A stretch of 64,000 nucleotides of DNA from Chitinophagaceae bacterium (GTDB taxonomy: Bacteria > Bacteroidota > Bacteroidia > Chitinophagales > Chitinophagaceae), in assembly GCA_019752045.1 (NCBI GenBank), contig JAIEMP010000015.1, positions 100,608 to 164,607 of the forward strand, written 5' to 3'. Shown here one piece after another: positions 37,060 through 45,848 of this stretch. Numbering within the stretch: the stretch's first letter is position 1; every line of letters starts with the position of its first letter. A program made the position numbers and the translations under genes. The notes under the pieces were generated by a model. The model ran no database searches, was not told the DNA's origin, and was given only the letters and a program-made list of their open reading frames with translations.

Positions 37060-37083
37060 ACCGGGTTTCGCCCGGTATTTTTT
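37060..37083 (+). terminator. Second terminator-like hairpin before trxA
   Basis: ACCGGG (37060-37065) pairs with CCCGGT (37071-37076) and is followed by TATTTTTTT. A tandem or backup terminator between the exported-protein gene and trxA. Confidence 0.65.
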
Positions 37084-37241
37084 AATGCAAAATCAGCAGT
37101 TAAGGCCCTGTTAACTGCCAAACATGTAGCTTCAAACGGTTGATTTTACTTGTAAACAACTGTGGATAATGACATAACATCAGATTAACAGGAATGGGCT
37201 TAAATTTGCCCTTCCATTCACTATAAAAAAAGAAAAACGAT

Positions 37242-37559
37242 ATGGCACAACAATTCACAGATTCAAATTTTCAAACAGAAGTCATCAGTTCAGATAAACT
37301 CAGCGTAGTAGATTTTTGGGCAGAGTGGTGCGGACCTTGCCGTGCAATCGGGCCGGTTATTGAAGAACTGAGCAAAGAGTATGATGGCAAAATCAAAGTG
37401 GGTAAAGTAAATGTGGACGAAAACCCACAAGTGAGTATGAACTATGGCATTACTTCTATCCCTGCCATCCTGTTTATTAAAAACGGACAGGTAGTTGATA
37501 AATTAGTAGGTGCTCAGCCAAAAGGTAATTTCGTGAAGAAGATCGAACAGCATATGTAA
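37242..37559 (+). CDS. trxA: Thioredoxin
   Basis: 105 aa, the classical thioredoxin length. The active site is WAEWCGPC (normally WCGPC), with the cis-proline motif [12 protein letters not shown] and the C-terminal VGAQPKGNF. No signal peptide, so it is the cytosolic disulfide reductant. A strong terminator follows, so it is monocistronic and separate from the SET/ATP-grasp genes downstream. Confidence 0.96.
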   Translation: MAQQFTDSNFQTEVISSDKLSVVDFWAEWCGPCRAIGPVIEELSKEYDGKIKVGKVNVDENPQVSMNYGITSIPAILFIKNGQVVDKLVGAQPKGNFVKKIEQHM

Positions 37560-37580
37560 TATCCGTTTGAATGATTTTAC

Positions 37581-37611
37581 AAACCCGTTTCAGTTTTGAA
37601 ACGGGTTTTTT
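37581..37611 (+). terminator. Intrinsic terminator after trxA
   Basis: Perfect 11-bp stem AAACCCGTTTC/GAAACGGGTTT ending in a T run, 21 bp past the trxA stop. Confidence 0.92.
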
Positions 37612-37713
37612 AATGTCCAATGTTTTATACACATTCATTCAACATTGCATTAAACTATTGCTATTATTAAACATCTATTATTAATTTCAAACTATTATCA
37701 CTAAAATTCAACC

Positions 37714-38208
37714 ATGAGTATTACAACCCTTACAGCAACGGTGGTTACCGGCCATTATGGTTTTGCTGAAATCCACCAACTCACCGGCTCCGATCATCAG
37801 CTTCTTTGCTCCACAAAATCGTATCAACCCAATGATGTCATCTGCAGTTTTGGATCAGGAGAAATACATGATCATCCATCTAAATACACCGTGCAGATTG
37901 CAGAAGAAAAACATATCATTCTCCGTCCGGAGTTTTTACAATACATCAACCACAGCTGCAACCCCAATGCATTCTTTAATACAACAACCATGGAATTAAC
38001 AGCATTAAAAGCAATAGCAGCAGGCAATGAGTTTACCTTTTTCTATCCATCAACCGAATGGTTTATGGCAGAGCCCTTTCATTGTTTGTGTGGCGAAGTG
38101 AATTGCATTGGTATAATAAAAGGAGCAAAAGAACTCAGTATTGATACATTACATCAATACCGTTTAACTGATTTTATTCAGTTTAAACTGAATCAATCAA
38201 CGCATTAA
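37714..38208 (+). CDS. Stand-alone SET-domain protein (putative protein lysine methyltransferase)
   Basis: 164 aa that is essentially only a SET domain. The cofactor/knot motif NHSC is at residues 79-82 in LQYINHSCNPN. NEFTFFY at 105-111 replaces the more usual GEELTFDY. A post-SET-like cluster follows (HCLCGEVNCIG, Cys 124, 126, 131), which normally binds zinc and completes the lysine channel. SET proteins transfer methyl groups from SAM to lysine. It is the first gene of a tight three-gene run with two ATP-grasp enzymes, 17 bp from the next. Confidence 0.88.
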   Translation: MSITTLTATVVTGHYGFAEIHQLTGSDHQLLCSTKSYQPNDVICSFGSGEIHDHPSKYTVQIAEEKHIILRPEFLQYINHSCNPNAFFNTTTMELTALKAIAAGNEFTFFYPSTEWFMAEPFHCLCGEVNCIGIIKGAKELSIDTLHQYRLTDFIQFKLNQSTH

Positions 38209-38225
38209 TCTTATACATTTACAGT

Positions 38226-39362
38226 ATGCTTTTAAACCCGTTACTTTCTCTCCCTTCTACTGAGCAGCCTTTGTTTGTATGGGTACTGGCACCGCATCTG
38301 CAAACCAACGATGCCAATCTGGATTACTATTACGATTTTACACAAAGCATTGATGAATACACAAAGGTATTTGCCGAATTACAACTCAACTGGAAATGGC
38401 AGCCTGTAACGCAAAGCAACTTTAAAGAGATCATTGATGATATTGCCGCTACTACTTCTTTTCAAACACCCTTGGTGCTGAATTTATGTGATGGCGATGA
38501 AGTAAACGGAACACCGGGTGTATCAGTGATTCATTATTTAAAAGAAAAGAAACTCATCTTCACGGGTGCTGATGCTGCGTTTTATGATAACACTACTTCA
38601 AAGATCGTTATGAAGGAGTTGTTTGATAATGCCGGTATTCCACATGCAGCGTGGGTGCCCATTCATCATGCAAAACAAAAACTCAGCAATATCTGCGACC
38701 GTGTAGGCACACCATTGATTGTTAAACCTGCAGTGAGCGGTGGCAGCATGGGATTGGGTGTTAAGAACGTAGTGCATAACGATGAAGAATTAAAAACACT
38801 GGTGAAAGAATTATTTGATGGTTACCGTGGCTGGGATTTTGCTTTTGGCGGATTGGTGGCAGAAGAATTTATAAACGGCCCTGAGTACACTGTCTTCATT
38901 TCAGGATCGCATCACTCACCACGCAGCAGAAAAGTATATGTTCCTGTAGAACGCATCTTTCATAAAGATTTACCCGATACAGAAAAGTTTTTATCCTTCG
39001 ACCGTTTATGGGAAACCTATGAAAAGGAACAATCCCTTGGCGAAGAAGAAGATTTTTATCAATACCACCTCCCTCCTATTAATCTGCAAAAAAAGATCAT
39101 GGATCTCAGCTGGAAAGCATATTGTGCAGTTGGCGGAACAGGTTACGGACGGGTTGACATTCGTATGGATAAAACAACCGGCCGCATGTATGTGCTTGAA
39201 GTAAATGCACAATGCGGTTTAAGTGAAGATGAAAACTATACTTCGATTGGTGCCATTGTACGTTTAAGCAATCAATCCTATTCCGGTTTGATTCTTCATA
39301 TTCTGCATGATGCCATGCAACGTCATAAACAAAAAACAAAAAAAGCAGTGGCTGTGCGTTAA
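38226..39362 (+). CDS. D-Ala-D-Ala-ligase-like ATP-grasp enzyme
   Basis: 378 aa. ATP-grasp core with the ATP-binding lysine in PLIVKPAVSGGSMGLGV (K167), AEEFINGPEYTV (212-223) and the Mg-binding acids in GRVDIRMD and LEVNAQCGLS. The fold and motif order are those of D-Ala-D-Ala ligases and related amino-acid ligases, but the protein is longer and no mur or ddl context is present. It is expected to join a carboxylate to an amine through an acyl-phosphate. The partner substrate is unknown. It lies between a SET gene and an ATP-grasp-SET fusion. Confidence 0.85.
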   Translation: MLLNPLLSLPSTEQPLFVWVLAPHLQTNDANLDYYYDFTQSIDEYTKVFAELQLNWKWQPVTQSNFKEIIDDIAATTSFQTPLVLNLCDGDEVNGTPGVSVIHYLKEKKLIFTGADAAFYDNTTSKIVMKELFDNAGIPHAAWVPIHHAKQKLSNICDRVGTPLIVKPAVSGGSMGLGVKNVVHNDEELKTLVKELFDGYRGWDFAFGGLVAEEFINGPEYTVFISGSHHSPRSRKVYVPVERIFHKDLPDTEKFLSFDRLWETYEKEQSLGEEEDFYQYHLPPINLQKKIMDLSWKAYCAVGGTGYGRVDIRMDKTTGRMYVLEVNAQCGLSEDENYTSIGAIVRLSNQSYSGLILHILHDAMQRHKQKTKKAVAVR

Positions 39363-39374
39363 CAGCAAGATGAT

Positions 39375-40808
39375 ATGAAGATCTGTGTACTGCAACCCGA
39401 CTACTCCACTTCTGCTGTTGATTATCAATATTACGATCCGCCCCGCAACGTATCGCATTTGTTGCCGCATATTCAGTTCGATCATGTTTTGCTTAACAAA
39501 CTCACCACCTACAAACAATTACTGGAGCTGAGTAAAAAAGGTTATGATTGTTTTTTAAACTTATGCGAAGGTTATCTGGAATGGGAAGTTCCTTCTATTG
39601 ATGTGATTTATACATTGGAATTACTCAACCTGCCTTTTACAGGGCCCAACACATTACTGTACGATCCTCCAAAAGAATTGATGAAGTATGTAGCCTATAC
39701 CGAAGGAGTGGCAACTGCTAATTATGCTTTGATTGAAAACGTTGAGCAACTCGAACAGGAAGTAAAGCATTTGACTTACCCTTTATTTGTAAAGCCTGCA
39801 AAGGCAGGAGATAGTTTGGGTATTGATGAACATTCAGTTTGTAATAACCTTGATGAGTTAAGACATAAAGCCACGACAGTACTTTCTTCCTATCCGCAAT
39901 TGTTGGTAGAAGAATATATTGCCGGCAGAGAGTTTACTGTATTAGTTGCAGCCAATGCAAAAGATGAAAAGAAATGTTCAGTCTTTCAACCCATTGAATT
40001 TATTTTTCCCGAAGGAAGAACATTTAAAACCTATGCACTCAAAACATCTGAGCTGCATCCCGAGAGCAATATTCCGGTTAATGATCCTGTCATCAAACAA
40101 CAATTAACAGAAGCAGCACAACGCATCTTCCGCAGCTTTGGTGGCGTTGGTTATGCACGTATGGATTTTAGAATGAATGAACGAGGTAAATTATTTTTCT
40201 TAGAAGTAAATTTTACCTGTTCTGTTTTTTATACCGATGGGTACGAAGGCAGCGCCGATTACATTATTAAAGCTGATGGTATTGGCCAGGCAGGCTTCCT
40301 GCAGCATATCATTGATGAAGGTATTGCCCGTCATAAACGCAGGCAAAAGAAATACATCATGAAGGGGAATTCTATTGCCGGCTTTGGAATTTATGCCACG
40401 CAGTCCATTGCAGAAGCTGAAATTATTTTTAAAGGAGAAGAACGGCCCCAACGCATCGTTACAAAACGTTTTGTAGATGAAAACTGGCTGCCCGAAGAGA
40501 AGCTGTTGTTTAAGCATTATGCCGTACCACTCAGCAGCGAAGTTTATGTTTTGTGGGATAACAATCCATCCGAATGGGCTCCCCAAAACCATTCCTGCAG
40601 TCCTAATACTGCCTATATGGGGCTGAATCTGGTAGCTATCAAGTCCATTTTACAAGGAGAAGAACTCACTATGGACTATGCTCAATTATTAGATGACTCA
40701 GCCGAAACCTTTGATTGCCAGTGCGGTGCTCCTAACTGCCGCAAAATTATTTCAGGGCAAAAAGGAAATTCTGTGAGCATCCGTGAACAACAGTTTACAA
40801 AGAGTTAA
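39375..40808 (+). CDS. ATP-grasp ligase fused to a C-terminal SET domain
   Basis: 477 aa, two-domain protein. Residues 1 to about 315 are an ATP-grasp ligase: PLFVKPAKAGDSLGI with lysine 140, VEEYIAGREFTVL at 178-190, ARMDFRMN at 261-268 and FLEVNFTCS at 275-283. Residues about 326-460 are a complete SET domain: GNSIAGFGIYA, NHSC at 405-408, GEELTMDY at 428-435 and a post-SET Cys cluster (C448, C450, C455). Fusion of a peptide-bond-forming fold to a lysine methyltransferase fold is rare, and the same two domain types occur separately in the two genes just upstream. A physically coupled ligation-methylation pathway is inferred. Confidence 0.88.
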   Translation: MKICVLQPDYSTSAVDYQYYDPPRNVSHLLPHIQFDHVLLNKLTTYKQLLELSKKGYDCFLNLCEGYLEWEVPSIDVIYTLELLNLPFTGPNTLLYDPPKELMKYVAYTEGVATANYALIENVEQLEQEVKHLTYPLFVKPAKAGDSLGIDEHSVCNNLDELRHKATTVLSSYPQLLVEEYIAGREFTVLVAANAKDEKKCSVFQPIEFIFPEGRTFKTYALKTSELHPESNIPVNDPVIKQQLTEAAQRIFRSFGGVGYARMDFRMNERGKLFFLEVNFTCSVFYTDGYEGSADYIIKADGIGQAGFLQHIIDEGIARHKRRQKKYIMKGNSIAGFGIYATQSIAEAEIIFKGEERPQRIVTKRFVDENWLPEEKLLFKHYAVPLSSEVYVLWDNNPSEWAPQNHSCSPNTAYMGLNLVAIKSILQGEELTMDYAQLLDDSAETFDCQCGAPNCRKIISGQKGNSVSIREQQFTKS

Positions 40809-40831
40809 CCGTTTCACCCACCTTCAGCACT

Positions 40832-40839
40832 TATCTTTG
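40832..40839 (+). promoter_or_regulatory. Candidate -7 box before the ABC membrane gene
   Basis: TATCTTTG fits TAnnTTTG and lies 110 bp before the ATG at 40949, in the 140-bp gap after the ATP-grasp-SET gene. No convincing -33 box. If real, the membrane gene can be expressed apart from the ligase genes. Confidence 0.3.
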
Positions 40840-40948
40840 CAATACCCTTACTAATCCATTCTGCCGGAAAAAGAAATCATTCCATCCACTAAACTCCGGC
40901 GATTCTGCACAGTCTATTTTAGAGATTTATTAAAGCAAGGAGATCGTT

Positions 40949-41848
40949 ATGCCTGGAAAATGGGTGATCCAAACAATTGTAAAACAACACCGCTATAAAC
41001 TGTTACTCACTTACAGTTTGTTTGCTGTAGAAATGCTTGGATTATTGTTGCGGCCTTATTTTTTAGGTGAGGCGGTGAATGATTTATTAAAGAATTCGTA
41101 TCAAGGATTGATCTTGCTGGTTGCCGCACATCTGCTGTGGGTTATTACAGGAACCATCCGGCACATGTACGATTCAAGAACCTATTCTGATATCTATACT
41201 TCATTGGTGGTTCGTTTAATGAGCCGTAATAAAAACAAAGATCTCTCAAAACTCAGTGCCCATTCTAATTTATCAAGAGAGTTTATAGATTTCCTCGAGT
41301 TTGATTTCAACTATATTATTGAAGCGGCATACAACATTGTTGGTTCACTCATCTTACTTTGTTTTTATGATGCACAGGTGGTGCTGCTTTGTTTAACCAT
41401 GCTGATCCCTGTTACAGTTACCAGTTATATTTATGGCAAGCGGATGCGTCGTTTAAATAAATTAAGAAACGATGAACTGGAAGAACAGGTAAACGTTCTG
41501 GCTACAAAAAATACAATCCGCATCAATCAGCATTATAATAATCTCCGCAAGTGGCAGATCCGCATCAGTGATCAGGAAGCATGGAATTTTGGTGTAATGG
41601 AATTACTGGTGATTGTGATCATCTCTGCATCACTTATTATTTCATCTAAGATGTCGGGTAAAACATTACAGGCAGGTGATCTGATTGGCATCTACACTTA
41701 TATTCTCAAATTTGTGAGTGGGCTGGATACAGTGCCGTACATGATACAACGTATTGCATCACTCAAAGATATTTTGCACAGGGTAGAGCTGCAAACAGAC
41801 GATGAAAAAGAAGTGGATCCCGAACCGGTATTCTCTTCAGTAGCTTAA
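40949..41848 (+). CDS. ABC-exporter six-TM domain protein lacking an ATPase domain
   Basis: 299 aa. It resembles the transmembrane half of type-I ABC exporters: about six membrane segments, with GKRMRRLNKLRNDELEEQVNV as a long cytoplasmic helix pair and LQAGDLIGIYTYILKFVSGLDTVPYMI before the last helix. The usual nucleotide-binding domain is absent; the protein ends some 20 residues after the last hydrophobic stretch, and no Walker A or signature motif is found here or next door. It follows the ATP-grasp-SET gene, so a role in exporting that pathway's product is possible but unproven. Confidence 0.8.
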   Translation: MPGKWVIQTIVKQHRYKLLLTYSLFAVEMLGLLLRPYFLGEAVNDLLKNSYQGLILLVAAHLLWVITGTIRHMYDSRTYSDIYTSLVVRLMSRNKNKDLSKLSAHSNLSREFIDFLEFDFNYIIEAAYNIVGSLILLCFYDAQVVLLCLTMLIPVTVTSYIYGKRMRRLNKLRNDELEEQVNVLATKNTIRINQHYNNLRKWQIRISDQEAWNFGVMELLVIVIISASLIISSKMSGKTLQAGDLIGIYTYILKFVSGLDTVPYMIQRIASLKDILHRVELQTDDEKEVDPEPVFSSVA

Positions 41849-42246
41849 GCGGGGTCGTTTGATTTAGTTTTGATTTCGGGCAGCAAGGTCATAATTAATA
41901 CCACACAAGCTGCAAAAAAATAAACGTACAGCCAAATGGTCCGTTCAGGACACTCACCGTTTCTGCAGGTTGAAAGCAGTAAAAGATTACGCAGGGCCCA
42001 TGCAAATCCTATAGATGCAATGAATGGATTAAAACGCTTGGCCCAAAGACGTGGTATCAAAAAGAACAGCACATTCAGCACCAGCATAATCAGGTTCATT
42101 AAAACCGGTTTACCAAACTTCATTACGGTTTCAGATCCAAATCCTGAAACAGTTGCTTTTACAGATGGAATATAAATCCACGGGAAGCTGGCTGCAAACA
42201 CAAGCAGCAATGCAGCGATGATGCCAATATAATTTGAGTAACGCAT
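41845..42246 (-). CDS. Small conserved-type membrane protein
   Basis: 133 aa, four hydrophobic segments (IGIIAALLLVFAASFPWIYI, VLMNLIMLVLNVLFFLIP, a middle segment before LLLSTCRNGECPERT, and IWLYVYFFAACVVLIMTLLP). Two cysteines in one extramembrane loop could form a disulfide. It converges on the ABC membrane gene with a four-base overlap of stop codons. I do not recognise a functional family. Confidence 0.65.
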   Translation of the reverse strand: MRYSNYIGIIAALLLVFAASFPWIYIPSVKATVSGFGSETVMKFGKPVLMNLIMLVLNVLFFLIPRLWAKRFNPFIASIGFAWALRNLLLLSTCRNGECPERTIWLYVYFFAACVVLIMTLLPEIKTKSNDPA

Positions 42247-42295
42247 AGATCGAAGTTAAAAAGAAAAGCGCCAGTTTATCTGACGCCTTTGCCGG

Positions 42296-42366
42296 AGGTC
42301 CCGAGCGGATTCGAACCGCTGTACGAGCTTTTGCAGAGCTCTGCCTAGCCACTCGGCCACAGGACC
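42296..42366 (-). tRNA. tRNA-Cys (GCA)
   Basis: 71-nt cloverleaf on the minus strand. The acceptor GGTCCTG pairs with the 3' CGGGACC, with U73 as discriminator, as expected for Cys. The anticodon loop reads CTGCAAA, giving GCA, and the T-loop GTTCGAATC is intact. CCA is not encoded; the next bases are CCG. Confidence 0.95.
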
Positions 42367-42460
42367 TTTTTCTCACATTTGATTTACTGTAATGAAGATA
42401 CAGCCTTCCAATTTGTGAGGTGCAAATGTAGTATATTCGGGCAAATACTCCCAAAGAACT

Positions 42461-43336
42461 ATGCAAAGAATTGCAGAAAGTGAACTCATCATTAATCAAA
42501 GAGGGGCTGTTTATCATTTAAATGTACGTCCCGAAGAACTGGCGCATACCATAATAACGGTTGGTGATCCGGATCGTGTAAAAGAAGTATCCAAACATTT
42601 CGATTCTGTTGAACATCGGCAACAGCACCGTGAATTTGTAACGCATACCGGCTTTGTTGGTAAGAAAAGAATATCGGTTGTATCAACCGGCATTGGCCCC
42701 GATAATATAGATATAGTTTTAAACGAGCTCGATGCACTGGTGAATATTGATTTTGAAGCAAGAGTCATCAAACCCAATTTAACCACGCTTCAAATGATAC
42801 GTTTAGGAACATCGGGGGCATTACAGGCCGATATTCCCGTGGATGGATTTGTGGTATCAACACATGGATTGGGGATTGATAACCTGCTTCATTTTTACAG
42901 GACTGAATACAACGAAGAGGAAAAACAATTGCTCCATGCATTTGTAACCCATACACAGGTGCAGGATAGTTTGTCGTACCCTTATGTTACAGGTGCAGGA
43001 TCTCAACTGCTCAAGCATTTTGTGCATGGCTATCAGCATGGCATTACTGTAACATGCCCGGGTTTTTATGGCCCGCAGGGAAGAGTATTACGAATGGGAC
43101 TTTCAAATCCCGCACTCATTGATCGTTTAACAGCGTTTCAGTTTGGTCAGCACAGGATCACTAATTTTGAAATGGAAACAGCGGCTATTTATGGCTTGGG
43201 AAAGATACTGGGGCATCAATGCCTCTCCGTCAGTGCCATTGTTGCCAACAGAGTAAAAAAAGAATTCAGCAAAGATGGAAATGCAGCTGTTGAAATGCTC
43301 ATTAAAAAATCATTGGAGATCATCGCTGCAATCTAG
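42461..43336 (+). CDS. Nucleoside phosphorylase (uridine phosphorylase family)
   Basis: 291 aa. PNP/UDP phosphorylase fold with the phosphate-binding GDPDRVKEV near residue 35, VSTGIGPDNIDIVLNEL, the ribose/phosphate region RLGTSGALQADIPV and the purine/pyrimidine loop NFEMETAAIYGLGKI with the Met-Glu ribose contact. It cleaves nucleosides with phosphate to ribose 1-phosphate and base. The sequence is closest by eye to uridine phosphorylases. It is probably monocistronic, next to tRNA-Cys. Confidence 0.88.
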   Translation: MQRIAESELIINQRGAVYHLNVRPEELAHTIITVGDPDRVKEVSKHFDSVEHRQQHREFVTHTGFVGKKRISVVSTGIGPDNIDIVLNELDALVNIDFEARVIKPNLTTLQMIRLGTSGALQADIPVDGFVVSTHGLGIDNLLHFYRTEYNEEEKQLLHAFVTHTQVQDSLSYPYVTGAGSQLLKHFVHGYQHGITVTCPGFYGPQGRVLRMGLSNPALIDRLTAFQFGQHRITNFEMETAAIYGLGKILGHQCLSVSAIVANRVKKEFSKDGNAAVEMLIKKSLEIIAAI

Positions 43337-43338
43337 TT

Positions 43339-43440
43339 AACGTTAAAGGTTTAACGTTAAATGTATGAGCCTTACGTACAGGCTTCAACTATTTAATTCG
43401 TAATTTTAACCTTCAACTTTAAACATTCAACTTTAAACCT
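43339..43440. repeat. TTTAAC-type intergenic repeats
   Basis: A perfect palindrome AACGTTAAA-GG-TTTAACGTT (43339-43358), and further on a tandem copy of TTCAACTTTAAAC (43412-43424 and 43426-43438). Fills the gap between the phosphorylase and dapF. Related AAAGTTTAAA words occur before purB at about 56763. Confidence 0.6.
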
Positions 43441-43444
43441 TGCA

Positions 43445-44224
43445 ATGACCATTCCTTTCTACAAATACCAGGGAACAGGTAACGATTTCATCATCTTAGA
43501 TAATCGTCTTGGTAATTTTACGCAATTATCCAGCGTAGAAATAGCCTTTTTATGCGACCGCAGATTCGGTATTGGCGCCGATGGATTAATGTTGTTACAG
43601 CAAAAAGAAGGCTATGATTTTGAGATGATTTATTACAATGCCGACGGTGCAGAAGGAAGTATGTGTGGTAATGGCGGACGCTGTTTAGTGGCATTTGCAA
43701 AACGTTTGAAGGTGATTGACAAATCGGCTGTATTCCTTGCTACAGACGGGTTACACGAAGCTACGATCAACGACGAAGATTGGGTGGAACTGAAAATGAA
43801 AGAAGTAAATGCAATTGAAAAACATGCAGATCACGTGATTTTAAATACAGGATCACCGCATTATATCAAATGGGAAAAAGATGTACAGACGGTAGATGTT
43901 TTTTCTGCAGGAAAAGCAATTCGCAATTCACCCCCCTTCTCAAAAGTTGGTATCAATGTTAATTTTGTTCAGAGGCTTTCGACACACCTGCTCATTCGAA
44001 CATATGAGCGTGGTGTAGAAGACGAAACTTTATCCTGCGGAACAGGAGTAACAGCTGCGGCAATAGCTGCAAGTGATGAAGGAAACGGACCACAGGAAAA
44101 AATTATTCAAACATCCGGAGGAAACTTAAAAGTAAAATTTGAAAAACGATCCAATACAAATTTTGAAAACATCTGGCTCTGCGGACCGGCAAAGTTTGTC
44201 TACACAGGATCCATCAACGTATAA
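43445..44224 (+). CDS. dapF: Diaminopimelate epimerase
   Basis: 259 aa. It interconverts LL- and meso-diaminopimelate for lysine and peptidoglycan. The two active-site cysteines sit in SMCGNGGRC and LSCGTGVTA. The N-terminal FYKYQGTGNDFIILDNR is diagnostic. It is slightly short but complete. The next gene (DinB) begins 43 bp downstream. Confidence 0.96.
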   Translation: MTIPFYKYQGTGNDFIILDNRLGNFTQLSSVEIAFLCDRRFGIGADGLMLLQQKEGYDFEMIYYNADGAEGSMCGNGGRCLVAFAKRLKVIDKSAVFLATDGLHEATINDEDWVELKMKEVNAIEKHADHVILNTGSPHYIKWEKDVQTVDVFSAGKAIRNSPPFSKVGINVNFVQRLSTHLLIRTYERGVEDETLSCGTGVTAAAIAASDEGNGPQEKIIQTSGGNLKVKFEKRSNTNFENIWLCGPAKFVYTGSINV

Positions 44225-44267
44225 AACAAGAAAGCTTAATCCAAATCCTAACCCTAACCTACACCCG

Positions 44268-44840
44268 ATGATTGCCAAACGCTATCATTTAAACAAATTC
44301 CAAATCCTCAATCATGCGGAGAATACCATCGAGGATATTCTGAAGCTGTGCCGGAAAATGGAGGAACACCAGTTTTTTTACAAATCTGAACAATGGTCTG
44401 TTGCAGAAAATCTGGAACATCTTTCTTTAACACTACATAAAAGCTGGCTGGCACTGCTGTTTCCCAAGTTTTATATTAAATGGAAATTCGGAAAGCCATC
44501 TCATACATCCTTATCGTACGAAGAACTGCTGGAAGTATATTATAAAAAAGTAGATGATGGAATAACACCGGATAAAAGATACAGCCCCACGATCAAACAG
44601 GAACATGGCGCAAAAGAAAAACTGATCAGCCGGTTTGAACAGGTTGCACAAAAATACCTGGATCAGATCCGTTATTACTGGGAAGATGAAAACATTGATC
44701 TCTATCAATCGCCCCACCCCGTGCTGGGGATGATTACGATCAGAGAATGGCTGTACTTTAACCTGTTTCATAACACACACCATTACAAGACCATTCGTAT
44801 CAGGCAAAACGAAGCCGTTGAATTTTCAGTCGCAGATTAA
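44268..44840 (+). CDS. DinB-superfamily protein
   Basis: 190 aa from the ATG at 44268; the frame is open back into dapF, but the upstream part is low-complexity (NPNPNPN) and overlaps dapF. Helical protein with WSVAENLEHLSLTLHKSW near residue 40 and a late LFHNTHHYKTI, the usual places of the metal-binding histidines in the DinB/YfiT four-helix fold. It may be a thiol- or metal-dependent enzyme; the exact role is unknown. Confidence 0.8.
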   Translation: MIAKRYHLNKFQILNHAENTIEDILKLCRKMEEHQFFYKSEQWSVAENLEHLSLTLHKSWLALLFPKFYIKWKFGKPSHTSLSYEELLEVYYKKVDDGITPDKRYSPTIKQEHGAKEKLISRFEQVAQKYLDQIRYYWEDENIDLYQSPHPVLGMITIREWLYFNLFHNTHHYKTIRIRQNEAVEFSVAD

Positions 44841-44851
44841 CAGCCGCTCAT

Positions 44852-44859
44852 TACCTTTG
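44852..44859 (+). promoter_or_regulatory. Candidate -7 box for corA
   Basis: TACCTTTG fits TAnnTTTG. It ends only 7 bp before the corA ATG, so the transcript would have almost no 5' leader. No clear -33 element. Confidence 0.35.
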
Positions 44860-44866
44860 CGCCGCT

Positions 44867-45805
44867 ATGCTGCAATTCTTTAAAAATGTAGACGGTAAAA
44901 CACTCGCCATTGAAAAACCTGAAGAAGGTGCATGGGTGAATATTGTTCCGCCGTTAAAACAGGAAGAATTTTCTGAAGTTGCAGAAGCACTTGATATACC
45001 ACTGGATTTCCTCGCAGACTCACTGGATATTGATGAACGCTCCCGTTTTGAACTGGAAGACAATGTGAAGTTGATTGTGATTAAAACGCCAACGGAAAAC
45101 AATTCATTTAACGACAGCGATGCGTTTTATATCACCATCCCCATCTGTATTATTTTAACACACAACCAGATTGTAACGGTTAATTCGTTTGATAATGGCG
45201 CCATTAAAAAATTCCTCAACACATTTCAAAACCGGCACCCGGATAAAAAAAACCTGATGGTGCTCAAGATTTTTGAAAAAGTGGTGCAGGCATTTATGGA
45301 ATTTTTAAAAGAGATTAATCACAAACGAAATCTGCTGGAGCAAAAACTATACGATGCCAACCGGAACGAGGAATTGCTTGATCTGATGCGCATCCAGAAA
45401 AGCCTCGTGTATTTTGTTACCGCCCTGCGCAGCAACGAGCTGCTGTTAATGAAACTTCAACGCACCCGTTTTTTAAGTCTTACTGAAGATGAGGATGAAA
45501 TACTGCAGGATTTAATTGTTGATACAAGTCAGGCCCTGGAAATGGCCAATACCTATACCAACATCCTCAGCTCATCACTGGATGCATTTGCAAGTGTGAT
45601 CAGCAATAACCAAAGCCAGGTAATGAAACGGCTTACGTCTATCACCATTATGCTACAGTTACCAACATTAGTTGCAAGTATATACGGTATGAATGTGCCT
45701 ATTCCCGGCGCTCACTCAAGCTTTGCTTTTTATTTTCCCATATTACTTTCGCTGGCTTTATCGTTGCTGATCGGCATTTATTTTATGCGGAAGAAATTAT
45801 TTTAA
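44867..45805 (+). CDS. corA: CorA-family magnesium transporter
   Basis: 312 aa. Large N-terminal cytoplasmic funnel domain, long helix, and two C-terminal membrane helices. The signature YGMNVPIPG (GMN motif) is at the end of the first helix. It mediates Mg (or Co/Ni) uptake as a pentamer. It is monocistronic by spacing. Confidence 0.92.
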   Translation: MLQFFKNVDGKTLAIEKPEEGAWVNIVPPLKQEEFSEVAEALDIPLDFLADSLDIDERSRFELEDNVKLIVIKTPTENNSFNDSDAFYITIPICIILTHNQIVTVNSFDNGAIKKFLNTFQNRHPDKKNLMVLKIFEKVVQAFMEFLKEINHKRNLLEQKLYDANRNEELLDLMRIQKSLVYFVTALRSNELLLMKLQRTRFLSLTEDEDEILQDLIVDTSQALEMANTYTNILSSSLDAFASVISNNQSQVMKRLTSITIMLQLPTLVASIYGMNVPIPGAHSSFAFYFPILLSLALSLLIGIYFMRKKLF

Positions 45806-45848
45806 GTTGGTTAGTTCAGCAGCATCAAACAACAATATATAAAAGAGC

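Noticed and set aside
37201..37208. TAAATTTG as a trxA -7 box
   Set aside because: Fits TAnnTTTG, but no TTTG or TTG lies at the expected -33 distance and AT-rich matches are frequent, so it was not listed as a feature.
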